NCBI RefSeq assembly: GCF_000308615.1
Contig: NZ_BAGB01000027.1
Span: 124,001 to 188,000, forward strand
Direction: 5' to 3'
DNA from: Nocardia jiangxiensis NBRC 101359
GTDB lineage: Bacteria > Actinomycetota > Actinomycetes > Mycobacteriales > Mycobacteriaceae
DNA length: 64,000 nt
Part shown: in pieces, positions 32,297-41,046 of the stretch
Layout: every line of letters begins with the position of its first letter
How positions within the stretch are numbered: the first letter of the stretch is position 1
The notes under the pieces: model-generated
Told to the model about the DNA's origin: nothing
Seen by the model: the letters and a program-made list of their open reading frames with translations, nothing else
Databases searched by the model: none
Made by a program: the position numbers and the translations under genes

Positions 32297-33577
32297 TCAC
32301 CTCAGCGCCTCGGCCGGGAACAGCGGGTCGGCGGGCAGCCGGCGCAGTTCCCCGGGGACGGGGGTCGCATACGTGTAGTCGAACAGGCTGGACGGGTCCG
32401 GATGCGGGCTCGACTCCGCGAATTCCACAGCGGTGGCGACCTTCTCGGCGACGTCGGCTTCGATCGCGGCGGCCGACTCCTCGCTCAGCACACCGGCCGC
32501 GAGCAGCCGGGCGTGCCAGAGTGTGATCGGATCGTGTTCGCGGGCTTCCGAAACCGCCTCGGTGCTGCGGTATTTGGCCGGGTCGACCACCGAGTGGCCC
32601 TTGAGCCGATGGCTGACCGCCTCGAGCAGCGCCGGTTTCCCTTCGCGCCGTGCGGATTCGATGAGTTCGCTCGCCGCTTCGCGGACCGCCAGCACATCGG
32701 TGCCGTCCACCCGCTCACCGCGCATCCGGTAGGCCGCGGCCCGCTTCCACAGATCCGGTTCGGCGGAGGACTTCTCGACCGTGGTGCCCATGCCGGTGTA
32801 GTTGTTGATCACCAGGAACACCACGGGCAGGCGCCACAGTGCCGCGATGTTCAGCGATTCGTGGAATGCGCCGATATTCGTGGTGCCCTCGCCCATCTGG
32901 CACACCACCACGTCGTCCTCGCCGCGATAGTCGATGGCCAGTGCCGCGCCGATGGCCAGCGGGACCTGACCGCCGACGATCGCATAACCGCCGAGCAGCC
33001 GGGTCGCGGTGTCGTACATGTGCATCGAACCGCCCCAGCCCTTCGAGGTGCCGGTGGAGCGGCCGTACAGCTCGGCCATCACCCGGCCGGGCTCGATGCC
33101 CTTGGCCAGTGCGTAACCGTGCTCGCGGTAGTTGGTGAACAGGTAGTCGGTCGGGCGCATGGCCGCGCCGAGCCCGACGACGGTCGCCTCCTCACCGAGG
33201 TTCAGGTGGCAGTAGCCGCCGATCCTGGCCTGCTGATACGCCTGGGCGGTGCGCTCCTCGAAGCGGCGCACGAACAGCATGTCGCGATAGAGGTCACGCA
33301 GCGACTCGGGATCTGTTGCGGCGATGCGACTTTCGACCGTCGATGCTTCGGTCGCCGTGTGATCGGCGAGCGGGGTCTGCGTTGCCGACGCGGTGTCTGC
33401 CTGGGTCGTCTTCTTGGCACGAGCGGACTTGCGCGGGGCCGAGGTCGCGGCGGGCGCGTCGTCGGCGGGCGCGGCTTCCGCTTCCTGTGCCGGAACGGAT
33501 TTGGCGGCGGTGGCCGGACGTCCGTCGGCCGGACGGGTGGCCTTGCGGCTGGGCTTGCGGGGAGTTGCGGTGGTCAC
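32297..33577 (-). CDS. 2-oxoacid dehydrogenase E1 alpha subunit
   Basis: This 426-residue subunit has the thiamine diphosphate site VCQMGEGTTNIGAFHESLNI ending in FLVINN, where GEG stands in for the usual GDG, a conservative change. GGSMHMYD and the phosphorylation-loop-like GHSVVDPAKYR are pyruvate-dehydrogenase-type features. The first about 90 residues are an Ala/Thr/Lys/Pro-rich low-complexity extension (KPSRKATRPADGRPATAAKS and on) that normal E1alpha proteins lack. A GTG at 33577 with GAGGAG 8 bp upstream is the likely start. It is third from the 3' end of the operon. Confidence 0.94.
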   Translation of the reverse strand: MTTATPRKPSRKATRPADGRPATAAKSVPAQEAEAAPADDAPAATSAPRKSARAKKTTQADTASATQTPLADHTATEASTVESRIAATDPESLRDLYRDMLFVRRFEERTAQAYQQARIGGYCHLNLGEEATVVGLGAAMRPTDYLFTNYREHGYALAKGIEPGRVMAELYGRSTGTSKGWGGSMHMYDTATRLLGGYAIVGGQVPLAIGAALAIDYRGEDDVVVCQMGEGTTNIGAFHESLNIAALWRLPVVFLVINNYTGMGTTVEKSSAEPDLWKRAAAYRMRGERVDGTDVLAVREAASELIESARREGKPALLEAVSHRLKGHSVVDPAKYRSTEAVSEAREHDPITLWHARLLAAGVLSEESAAAIEADVAEKVATAVEFAESSPHPDPSSLFDYTYATPVPGELRRLPADPLFPAEALR

Positions 33578-33623
33578 TTGTGGTGCTCCTCGAGTTCGAT
33601 GCGGCACAGCGTTTCCGGTGCGG

Positions 33624-35102
33624 TCACGCTCTGCTGCCGCCTCCGGGTCGCTTGCGCGGTGGCGCGATGTGAACCGGCAGTCCGAGACCGGCCAGGGCCG
33701 CCTCCATGCCGATCTCGCCGAGGGTGGGGTGGGCGTGGATGGTGCCCGCGAGTTCGTCGAGGGTGGCCTCGATCGAGATGGCCAGCGCCCCTTCGGTGAT
33801 CAGATCACTGGCCGACGGTCCGATGATGTGCACGCCGAGCACCTCGTTGTGGCGCTGCCCGGCAACGATTTTCAGCATGCCCTCGGTATCCCCGAAGGTC
33901 TTGGCCCGGCCCAGCGCCGCGAACGGGAACGAGGCGGTGACGATCTCGTGCCCCGCGGCGCGGGCGGCCTCCTCGGTGAACCCGACGCTCGCGATCTCCG
34001 GATGGGTGAACGTGGCGGCCGGGATGACCGCGTAGTCGATGTGCGTCTCGTGCCCGGCGATGGCATCGGCCGCGGTGAGGCCCTGATGCGAGGCGACGTG
34101 CGCGAGCAGAGCCTTGCCGGTGACATCACCGATCGCGTAGACGTGCGGCACGCCGGTGCGCATCTGGTCGTCGACCGGGATGAAACCCCGTGCGTCGGTT
34201 TCGATTCCGGCGATATCCAGATCGAGCGCGGCGGTATTGGGGCGACGGCCGACGCCGACGAGCACCACATCCGCGTCCACCTCACGCGCCTGCGGCCCGC
34301 CGACCGCGACGCGCAACGCTCCGGCCGCCTCGGTGATGCCGGTGACCGTGGACCCGGTCAGCACGGTGATGCCGCGTTTGGTGAACGAGCGTCCCAGGGC
34401 GGTCCCGATCGCGCTGTCCTCCAATGGAACCAGCCGATCCTGCATCTCCACGACGGTGACCTCCGCGCCGAAGGCGTGGAACAGGCTGGCCCATTCCGCG
34501 CCGACCGCACTACCGCCGATGACGACGATGCGCTCGGGTACCTCGGTCAGCCCGAACGCGCCGTCGGAGGTGATCACACCGGGCAGATCCGCACCCGGCA
34601 CGGGCAGTACCGCCGGTACCGAACCGGTCGCCACGATGACGTCGGTGGCGGTGATCTCGCGGACCGCCGCCGCGCCGGGAGCCGCGGCGTAGCGGGGGCC
34701 ACCGGCGAAGATCGGCGAGGTTCCGGCCTCGAAGACCTGCACCGTGGTGGGTCCGGTGAACCGGGCATGGCCCTCGATCACGGTGACGCCGTTGGCTTTC
34801 AGCAGTCCCGCGACACCGTCGGTGAGCTCTTTGACGATCCCGTCCTTGCGCTGGCGCACGGCGGCGAAGTCGAATCGGACGTCATCGGCGTATACGCCGA
34901 AATCGGCTGCGGCACTGACGGTCTGGAAGACCTCGGCGGATCGCAACATGGCCTTGGTGGGGATGCAGCCCCAGTTCAGGCAGACCCCGCCGGGCCGTTC
35001 CTTCTCCGCCAGCCCGACCGTCAGGCCGCGCTGAGCGGCCCGGATGGCGGCCACATAGCCACCGGGACCGCCGCCGATCACCAGTAGATCGAATTCCGGC
35101 AC
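33624..35102 (-). CDS. Dihydrolipoamide dehydrogenase (E3)
   Basis: This 492-residue flavoprotein reoxidises dihydrolipoamide with NAD. The N-terminus FDLLVIGGGPGGYVAAIRAA binds FAD. The redox-active disulfide is in GGVCLNWGCIPTKAML at about residues 40-55. RIVVIGGSAVGAEWASLF is the NAD site. The C-terminal active-site histidine lies in GTIHAHPTLGEI. A GTG at 35102 is preferred, with GAGGAG upstream in a leader nearly identical to that of E1alpha. It is first in the four-gene complex and 46 bp before E1alpha. Confidence 0.95.
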   Translation of the reverse strand: MPEFDLLVIGGGPGGYVAAIRAAQRGLTVGLAEKERPGGVCLNWGCIPTKAMLRSAEVFQTVSAAADFGVYADDVRFDFAAVRQRKDGIVKELTDGVAGLLKANGVTVIEGHARFTGPTTVQVFEAGTSPIFAGGPRYAAAPGAAAVREITATDVIVATGSVPAVLPVPGADLPGVITSDGAFGLTEVPERIVVIGGSAVGAEWASLFHAFGAEVTVVEMQDRLVPLEDSAIGTALGRSFTKRGITVLTGSTVTGITEAAGALRVAVGGPQAREVDADVVLVGVGRRPNTAALDLDIAGIETDARGFIPVDDQMRTGVPHVYAIGDVTGKALLAHVASHQGLTAADAIAGHETHIDYAVIPAATFTHPEIASVGFTEEAARAAGHEIVTASFPFAALGRAKTFGDTEGMLKIVAGQRHNEVLGVHIIGPSASDLITEGALAISIEATLDELAGTIHAHPTLGEIGMEAALAGLGLPVHIAPPRKRPGGGSRA

Positions 35103-35334
35103 TCGTGGTGCTCCTCGTCTCGAACGAATACGACCGCGCCCGGTTGTGGCGCGAGTCATCCACGTCGAGTCTTGTCGCCACTCGGAGCACAAACAATGCA
35201 CCGCAAGCCCAGGAATTCCGTTCCCAAACTGGGCGCTGCGCCCAATGGTGGTCATGGCGCGAGCAGGCGGTGCCCGACCGGTTCACGGTGGTACAGCGCA
35301 TCCGGCCACAGGGGGCGGGGAGACTGCCGCGGCG

Positions 35335-36525
35335 CTACTGGGAGGCGTCGAGCCCGAGCGCGGCGAGGGCGAGCGACAATTCCAGCGCCGCGCGCTGATC
35401 CTCGAGCGGACGCCCCAGCAACCCGGAAATCCGCTGCAATCGATTGATCACGGTGTTGCGATGGCAGTGCAGTCGCGGCGCCGCATTGGCCGCGGAACGG
35501 TTCTCCGCCAACCAGATCGACAGTGTGCGCAGCAGGATGTCGCGCTCCTTGTCCGGTAGTTCGAGCACCGGGCCGAGGGTGTGGGTGAGCAGCAGATCGG
35601 TCAGATCGGGGGAGCGGACCAGCAGCGCCTCGGGATACCGCTGCTCGAGCGACACCAGACCCGTTGCGCCCCCGGGCAAGGTCTGTAGCGCGATGAGCGC
35701 CAGCGCGTGCGCGGAATCCACCTGTGCCAGCCCCGGCACCGCGGGCGAGGCCCCCGCGCGCCCGCGCACCTGCGGCCGAAGTTGTTGCAGGACGGCCTCA
35801 TCGGTGCGATGTTCCAGCGAGACGATCCCGATCGTGGTGTCCACTCGGTCGTGCCACACCGATCGGATGCCCGAGGCCGACAGCGCCGTCTCGGTGCCCG
35901 CCCGCAGTGGCCGCCCCGCACCGCGGGCCGCGACCACCAGATATGCCCCCTGCGTGGGCAGATTCAACTCGCGTGCGGCGCGGGCGGCGAACGCGGCGTC
36001 GTGCGCCCGGCCCGAGAGCAGATCCTCGATCAGTGCGTGGCGGCGGCGCTCGTCCCGCCGGACCTGTTCCAGTTCGGTATTGCGGTACGAGGTCACCAGC
36101 GCCGAGGACAGCCCGTCGACCACCGCCCACATCGCCGTTCCGGATTCCCGGATCTCCTGTGGCCCAACACTTCCGGCCTTGTCGAGCAACGCCTCCCAGA
36201 CGATGCCGCCGCCGAGCCGGAAGGTCCGCAGCATCGCCTCCATCGGCACGCCCTGTTCGGCGCGATGTCGGCCGATCGCCGCCGCCACGTCGTCGGTCTC
36301 CGGATCGCCGCTCGCGCCGCCGAGCAGATCCAGGATCCGGGTCAGATATCGGCGGCAGCCCTCGCGCAGGTCGGCGCGGGGGACCGAGGTGTAGTCGGTC
36401 CATTCGGGGTTGTCGGTGAAGATCGCCGCCAGCAGTCGCCGCGTCATCGCCGGCACGTCGGCCCGGCACGCCTGGGCCAGGGTGCGCGTCCCGGGCGTCG
36501 AAAGGGCAGGTTGTGGCGATGCCAT
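35335..36525 (-). CDS. PucR/CdaR-family transcriptional regulator
   Basis: This 396-residue regulator has a mid-region GGDEF-like fold and a C-terminal PucR helix-turn-helix (CHRNTVINRLQRISGLLGR, about residues 350-368). It lacks the N-terminal purine-catabolism domain of its upstream neighbour. The ATG at 36525 is chosen; a GTG three codons earlier is possible and neither has a clear ribosome binding site. It lies 232 bp upstream of the dehydrogenase operon and 25 bp downstream of the larger PucR gene on the same strand. It may control the dehydrogenase operon, the purine genes, or both. Confidence 0.88.
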   Translation of the reverse strand: MASPQPALSTPGTRTLAQACRADVPAMTRRLLAAIFTDNPEWTDYTSVPRADLREGCRRYLTRILDLLGGASGDPETDDVAAAIGRHRAEQGVPMEAMLRTFRLGGGIVWEALLDKAGSVGPQEIRESGTAMWAVVDGLSSALVTSYRNTELEQVRRDERRRHALIEDLLSGRAHDAAFAARAARELNLPTQGAYLVVAARGAGRPLRAGTETALSASGIRSVWHDRVDTTIGIVSLEHRTDEAVLQQLRPQVRGRAGASPAVPGLAQVDSAHALALIALQTLPGGATGLVSLEQRYPEALLVRSPDLTDLLLTHTLGPVLELPDKERDILLRTLSIWLAENRSAANAAPRLHCHRNTVINRLQRISGLLGRPLEDQRAALELSLALAALGLDASQ

Positions 36526-36550
36526 GGCCAGCACGGTACGCCGAATCGGC

Positions 36551-38050
36551 TCAACCCAGCGCGAGTGCCAGGAAGAAGTCGACCCGGTCCTCGAGCCGGG
36601 ACAGATCGCGGCCGGTCAGCTCCTCGATCCGGGCGATGCGGTAGCGCAGCGTGTTGACGTGCAGATGCAGCAGTTCGGCGCTGCGGGTCCACGAGCCGTT
36701 GGTCTGCAGGAATATCTGCAGGGTGTGCACCAGATCCGCGCCGTTGTCCTGGTCGTAGGTGACCAGCGGGTCCAGCAGGCGCAGCCGGAACATCCGGCGC
36801 ACCTCGTCGGGAACGCTGGCCAGCAGCATCATGTGGGTGGCCAGTTCGTCGTGGCCGACCAGTGCGCCCGCCCGCCCGCGTCCGGCGGCCATCCGCCGGG
36901 CGTAGCGGGCCTCCTCGACCGCACCGCGCAGCCCCTCGCCGTCGACGATGCCGCTGACGCCGATCGACAGGCGGATACCGCCCAGACCCGGTTCGAGAGT
37001 GCGCAGCGCCGAACCGATCTCGGTGCGTGCGGCGGCGTCGGCGGGGATCAGCGCGATCGCCTCGCCGTCCACCAGACCGGCGGCAGGTGTTCTGCCGTAG
37101 AGGATTTCGCGCAACAGCGCGCGTAACTCCCTGGGCCGCAGGACATCCTCGGCCGCGGCTGCCACCGCGACATAGCTGTCGGTCACCCCGAGCCCGGTCA
37201 ACTCGAGTCGCGAAATGATCTCCGCCGGTTTCGCATCGGAGACGATCAGCTGGACCAGTTCCTCGGCCAGGCGGCCCTCGGCGCGCTGTCGATCGTCGTT
37301 GCGGACCCGTTCGAGGGAGACGATGGCCGCGAGTTCTCCGGCCAGCGCGCGACGTTGTTCGGGCCAGTCCGAACAGTCCGAATCGAATACCAGCAGCCAG
37401 TCCGCGACCCGGGAGGTGCCGAATTCGTCCACCGCGAACAGCGAATACGGCCGCGGCCCGGTGCGGACCACGTGCGGCAGCCGCCGTGCGGACAGGAATT
37501 CGGTGACCGTGCGCGCGGGCGGCGGCTCGACCGGTCCGGCCACGACCCGACCGGTCGTGGACATCACCCAGCAGCGCATGTCCAGATCGCGTTCGATGAG
37601 GTCGAGTACCGAACCCAGGCCGGTGCCGGAGACCAACTGGCGATGCCGGTCCAGGATCGCGGTCAGATCCGCCGCCCGTCCGGTGGACAGCATGCGGGTG
37701 ATCCGCTCGGTGACGGTCGCGAACGCCACCCGCTCATCCACTCGGAACAGCGGAATCCGGTACTTGCGGCAGGCCTGCACCACATCCTCGGGCGGTGCGC
37801 CGTAACGGGCGTCCCCGGTGGCCAGCGCCGCCGCCTTGGACCGGGCCAGCGCCGCGACGAAGGTCTCGCTGTCCTGCGGACCGCTGCGCCACTGCATGCC
37901 GGTGAGCACCAGTTCGCCACCCGACAGATAGCGGCTGGGATCGGGCAGATCCTGGGTGACGACCCAGCGCACGAACCGGTCGAGCTCCTCTTCCCCCGTG
38001 ACGAGTTCGAGCCCCAGATCCGTCATGGCGAGCAGGGAACGTAGACGCAT
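36551..38050 (-). CDS. PucR-family regulator with N-terminal purine catabolism domain
   Basis: This 499-residue regulator has the N-terminal PucR domain (LRSLLAMTDLGLELVTGEEE, then DLPDPSRYLSGGELVLTG, about residues 1-120). It also has a GGDEF-like mid-domain and a C-terminal helix-turn-helix (LHVNTLRYRIARIEELTGRD, about 460-480). Relatives control purine or other nitrogen-source genes. It is transcribed divergently from the xanthine dehydrogenase-like operon, across 250 bp, which strongly suggests that operon is its target. The ATG at 38050 is the family N-terminus. TAGCGT lies 8 bp upstream of it, so a leaderless message is possible. Confidence 0.93.
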   Translation of the reverse strand: MRLRSLLAMTDLGLELVTGEEELDRFVRWVVTQDLPDPSRYLSGGELVLTGMQWRSGPQDSETFVAALARSKAAALATGDARYGAPPEDVVQACRKYRIPLFRVDERVAFATVTERITRMLSTGRAADLTAILDRHRQLVSGTGLGSVLDLIERDLDMRCWVMSTTGRVVAGPVEPPPARTVTEFLSARRLPHVVRTGPRPYSLFAVDEFGTSRVADWLLVFDSDCSDWPEQRRALAGELAAIVSLERVRNDDRQRAEGRLAEELVQLIVSDAKPAEIISRLELTGLGVTDSYVAVAAAAEDVLRPRELRALLREILYGRTPAAGLVDGEAIALIPADAAARTEIGSALRTLEPGLGGIRLSIGVSGIVDGEGLRGAVEEARYARRMAAGRGRAGALVGHDELATHMMLLASVPDEVRRMFRLRLLDPLVTYDQDNGADLVHTLQIFLQTNGSWTRSAELLHLHVNTLRYRIARIEELTGRDLSRLEDRVDFFLALALG

Positions 38051-38256
38051 GATTCCGGACGCTAACAGCCTGCGCGCCCGGTTGTCGCCATATCGAGGGC
38101 ACTGGTGACCTCGCTGTAACGCGGGCGTCATCGCATTTGGAGATAAGTACGAACGACCCCGTGTGAACCAGCGCACAGTTCGGAGTTCCGGTCGTGGCCG
38201 TGCGATGCCTCGGACGGGTGTACTGGCTTCACACGTTTCATGCCGATGGAGGTCAG

Positions 38257-38301
38257 ATGACGGTGCGGCAGTGCACACTCGGAAATGCCGGGGGGATGTG
38301 A
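38257..38301 (+). CDS. Putative 14-residue leader peptide coupled to the purine operon
   Basis: A short ORF, MTVRQCTLGNAGGM, starts at an ATG preceded by GGAGG (38248-38252) and ends in a TGA at 38299-38301. Its last base is the first base of the FAD-subunit ATG (TGATG), the same coupling used inside this operon. It is in a different frame from the downstream gene. This could be a leader peptide for translational coupling or attenuation. It is too short for coding statistics, so it rests on the ribosome binding site and the overlap. Confidence 0.45.
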   Translation: MTVRQCTLGNAGGM

Positions 38302-39170
38302 TGGAATTCCTGCGACCCGGCGGTTGGGCCGAGGCGCTCGAATTACGGGCCGCCTTTCCCGAGGCGCTCCCCATTCAGGGCGGCACGGATGTGATGGTCG
38401 AGCTGAATTTCGACAAGGGGCGTCCGGCGGCACTGCTGGATCTTAATCCGTGCGCGGAATTGCGGCGTATCGAGGAAATCGATGGCCGGGTGCGCGTCGG
38501 CGCGGGTGTTCCGTACGTGCAGATCATCCGTGAACTGGGCACACGTGTACCCGGACTGGCCCAGGCCGCGCGCACGGTGGGTTCGCCGCAGATCCGCAAT
38601 CGCGGGTCCGTGGGCGGTAATCTCGGCGCCGCGTCGCCGGCCGGTGACAGCCATCCCGCGTTGCTCGCCGCGAATGCGGTGATCGAGGTGACCTCGGCCG
38701 CGCGCGGTTCCCGGATGATTCCGATCGACGATTTCTACGTATGGGTCAAGAAGAATGCGCTCGAACCCGATGAATTGATCCGCGCGATCTGGCTGGAACC
38801 CGATTCCGGCCCGCAGTATTTCTCGAAAGTGGGCACTCGAAACGCCATGGTCATCGCGGTATGTTCCTTCGCGATCGCATTACATCCCCGAACACGCACG
38901 GCGGGAACGGGAATCGGTTCCTGCGGCCCGACACCCTTGCGGGCTCGCGCGGCGGAGGATTTTCTCGCGCGCGAACTGCCCTGGGCGGATCCGGTCCCGC
39001 TGACCGAGACGATCGCGCGCGAATTCGGCGCATTGGTCGCGGCCGCGGCGAAACCCATCGACGATGTGCGCGGTACCGCCGACTATCGCACGCACGCCCT
39101 CTCGGTCATGGCACGCCGCACCCTGAGCTGGGCTTGGAACGACCTCGCGGCGCAGAGGAGAGCGGCCTGA
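38301..39170 (+). CDS. Xanthine dehydrogenase-type FAD-binding subunit
   Basis: This 289-residue medium subunit of a molybdenum hydroxylase passes electrons from 2Fe-2S clusters to FAD. The FAD-binding loops are LPIQGGTDVMVELNFDKGRP near residue 25 and SPQIRNRGSVGGNLGAASPA near 95. Length and order fit CoxM/XdhB-type subunits. The ATG at 38301 is overlapped by the stop of a small leader ORF and has a G-run as ribosome binding site. Its stop overlaps the 2Fe-2S gene (TGATG). Together with the neighbours it forms a purine hydroxylase, most likely xanthine or hypoxanthine dehydrogenase. Confidence 0.93.
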   Translation: MEFLRPGGWAEALELRAAFPEALPIQGGTDVMVELNFDKGRPAALLDLNPCAELRRIEEIDGRVRVGAGVPYVQIIRELGTRVPGLAQAARTVGSPQIRNRGSVGGNLGAASPAGDSHPALLAANAVIEVTSAARGSRMIPIDDFYVWVKKNALEPDELIRAIWLEPDSGPQYFSKVGTRNAMVIAVCSFAIALHPRTRTAGTGIGSCGPTPLRARAAEDFLARELPWADPVPLTETIAREFGALVAAAAKPIDDVRGTADYRTHALSVMARRTLSWAWNDLAAQRRAA

Positions 39171-39655
39171 TGCGGGTGAATGTCCATGTCAACGGCGTCC
39201 GAGAGACCGTCGACGACGTCTGGGAAGGCGAGAGCCTGCTGTACCTGCTGCGTGAGCGGATGGGGCTGCCGGGCTCCAAGAACGCCTGCGAACAAGGCGA
39301 ATGTGGGTCCTGCACAGTCTATCTGGATGGCGTCCCGGCCTGCTCGTGCCTGGTCGCCGCCGGACAGGCGCGCGAACGTTCGGTGCGCACGGTGGAGGGT
39401 CTGGCCACCGCCACAGGGACGGCCGACCGGCTCGATCCGGTGCAGCAGGCGTTCGTGGAAACCGGTGCGGTGCAATGCGGATTCTGCACGCCGGGGCTGA
39501 TCGTGCAGGCGCACGACCTGATCGAGCGGAATCCGGAGCCGACCGATGCGGAGATCCGCGAGGCGCTGGCCGGAAACCTCTGCCGCTGTACGGGTTACGA
39601 GAAGATCCTCGACGCGGTCCGGGTGGCCGCACGGCGAAAGGCCGCAGCGCAATGA
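39170..39655 (+). CDS. 2Fe-2S subunit of molybdenum hydroxylase
   Basis: This 161-residue small subunit has two 2Fe-2S clusters. The plant-ferredoxin-type ligands are Cys40, Cys45, Cys48 and Cys60 (NACEQGECGSCTVYLDG). The C-terminal helical cluster uses Cys103 and Cys106 (QCGFCTPG) with Cys138 and Cys140 (NLCRCTGY). All eight cysteines are intact. It overlaps the FAD gene by one base and the amidohydrolase by four (ATGA), so expression is tightly coupled. Confidence 0.96.
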   Translation: MRVNVHVNGVRETVDDVWEGESLLYLLRERMGLPGSKNACEQGECGSCTVYLDGVPACSCLVAAGQARERSVRTVEGLATATGTADRLDPVQQAFVETGAVQCGFCTPGLIVQAHDLIERNPEPTDAEIREALAGNLCRCTGYEKILDAVRVAARRKAAAQ

Positions 39656-41046
39656 GTAAGGTATCGCAGGCTGATCCGGCGGCGCAGTTGTCTGCGGGCC
39701 ACCGGATCGTCATCGAAAACGCTTATATCGCACCGGTTGTCGGCGACGAGATCGACAACGGATACCTCACCGTCGACAACGGCCGGATCACCGCCCTGGC
39801 CAGCGGACCCGCGCCGATCGTCGAGGATGCCGAGCGCATCGACGGCACCGGCTGCCTGGTCACCCCGGGCCTGGTGAACACCCATCACCACCTCTACCAG
39901 TGGGCCACCCAGGGCCTGTATCAGGACGCCACGCTGTTCGAATGGCTGACCGGGCTGTACCGGACCTGGGCCCGGATCGATGCCGACATCACCCATGGCG
40001 CGGCAGTGGCCGGACTGGGCTGGCTGGCCCTGAGCGGGACCACCACCTCCACCGATCACCACTACGTATTCCCTTCGGGCCGTGGCGATCTGTTCGAGGC
40101 CGAGGTCCGTGCGGCCGCGGAGGTGGGGCTTCGATTCCACCCCTGCCGGGGCTCGATGGACCGCGGTCGATCCGACGGCGGTCTGCCGCCGGACGAGGTC
40201 GTGGAGACGATCGATCGGATCCTGGACGAGACCGCGGCGGTGATCGACAAGTACCACGACCCGTCCTTCGATTCGATGCTGCGGGTGGCCGTGGCGCCCT
40301 GCTCACCGTTCTCGGTGAGCGAGACACTGCTGCGCGAGTCGGCGATCCTGGCCCGCGACAAGGGTGTTCGCCTGCACACACATCTGGCCGAGACGCTCGA
40401 CGAGGAACGGCACTGCCGCGAGCAGATGGGCTGCACCCCGGTCGAATACATGGAGAAGATCGGCTGGCTGGGCCCGGACGTCTGGTTCGCGCACGCGGTT
40501 CATCTGCACGACAAGGATATTCAGCGTTTCGCCGAGACCGGCTCCGGCTCCGCGCACTGCCCGAGCTCCAATGCCCGGCTCGGAGCGGGGATCGCCCGGG
40601 TGCGGGATCTGCTGGCTGCGGGCGCACCGGTCGGACTGGGCGTGGACGGCGCGGCATCCTCCGAACTGACCTCGATGGCCGGTGAGATGCGCCAGGCCAT
40701 GCTCTTTCAGCGCGCGGTGTACGGGCCGACGGCCCTGACCGCACGCCAGGCGCTGGAGATCGGCACCCTGGGCGGGGCGCGAAATCTGGGTCGGCACACC
40801 GAGATCGGCAGCCTCGAGCCGGGCAAGCTGGCCGATATCGCGATCTGGCGGGTCGACGGATTCCGTTCCGCCATCGCCGATCCGGTGTGCTCGCTGGTAT
40901 TCGGCCCGACTCCGCCGCTGGCGCGACTGCTGGTGGGCGGGCGCACCGTGGTCGAGAACGACGAGTTGCGCACCGTCGCACAGGACGTCATCGCCGCGGC
41001 CGGGGTCTCGGCCCGTGATCGGCTGCTGCGCGGACAGGACCGCTGA
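39652..41046 (+). CDS. Amidohydrolase, 8-oxoguanine/guanine deaminase-like
   Basis: This 464-residue protein of the ATZ/TRZ amidohydrolase family has metal-binding THHHLYQWATQGL at residues 77-89. The middle histidines are in HTHLAETLDE and FAHAVHLHD. Near the C-terminal third it has AHCPSSNARLGAGIARVRD, typical of 8-oxoguanine deaminases and related purine deaminases, followed by GLGVDGAASSE with the catalytic Asp. It would deaminate an aminopurine to feed the dehydrogenase with which it is co-transcribed. Isocytosine-type or other aminopyrimidine substrates are alternatives. Confidence 0.87.
   Translation: MSKVSQADPAAQLSAGHRIVIENAYIAPVVGDEIDNGYLTVDNGRITALASGPAPIVEDAERIDGTGCLVTPGLVNTHHHLYQWATQGLYQDATLFEWLTGLYRTWARIDADITHGAAVAGLGWLALSGTTTSTDHHYVFPSGRGDLFEAEVRAAAEVGLRFHPCRGSMDRGRSDGGLPPDEVVETIDRILDETAAVIDKYHDPSFDSMLRVAVAPCSPFSVSETLLRESAILARDKGVRLHTHLAETLDEERHCREQMGCTPVEYMEKIGWLGPDVWFAHAVHLHDKDIQRFAETGSGSAHCPSSNARLGAGIARVRDLLAAGAPVGLGVDGAASSELTSMAGEMRQAMLFQRAVYGPTALTARQALEIGTLGGARNLGRHTEIGSLEPGKLADIAIWRVDGFRSAIADPVCSLVFGPTPPLARLLVGGRTVVENDELRTVAQDVIAAAGVSARDRLLRGQDR

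Noticed and set aside
32276..33799. A 507-codon plus-strand frame over the E1alpha gene
   Set aside because: Antisense to an enzyme with intact thiamine diphosphate motifs; no family features.
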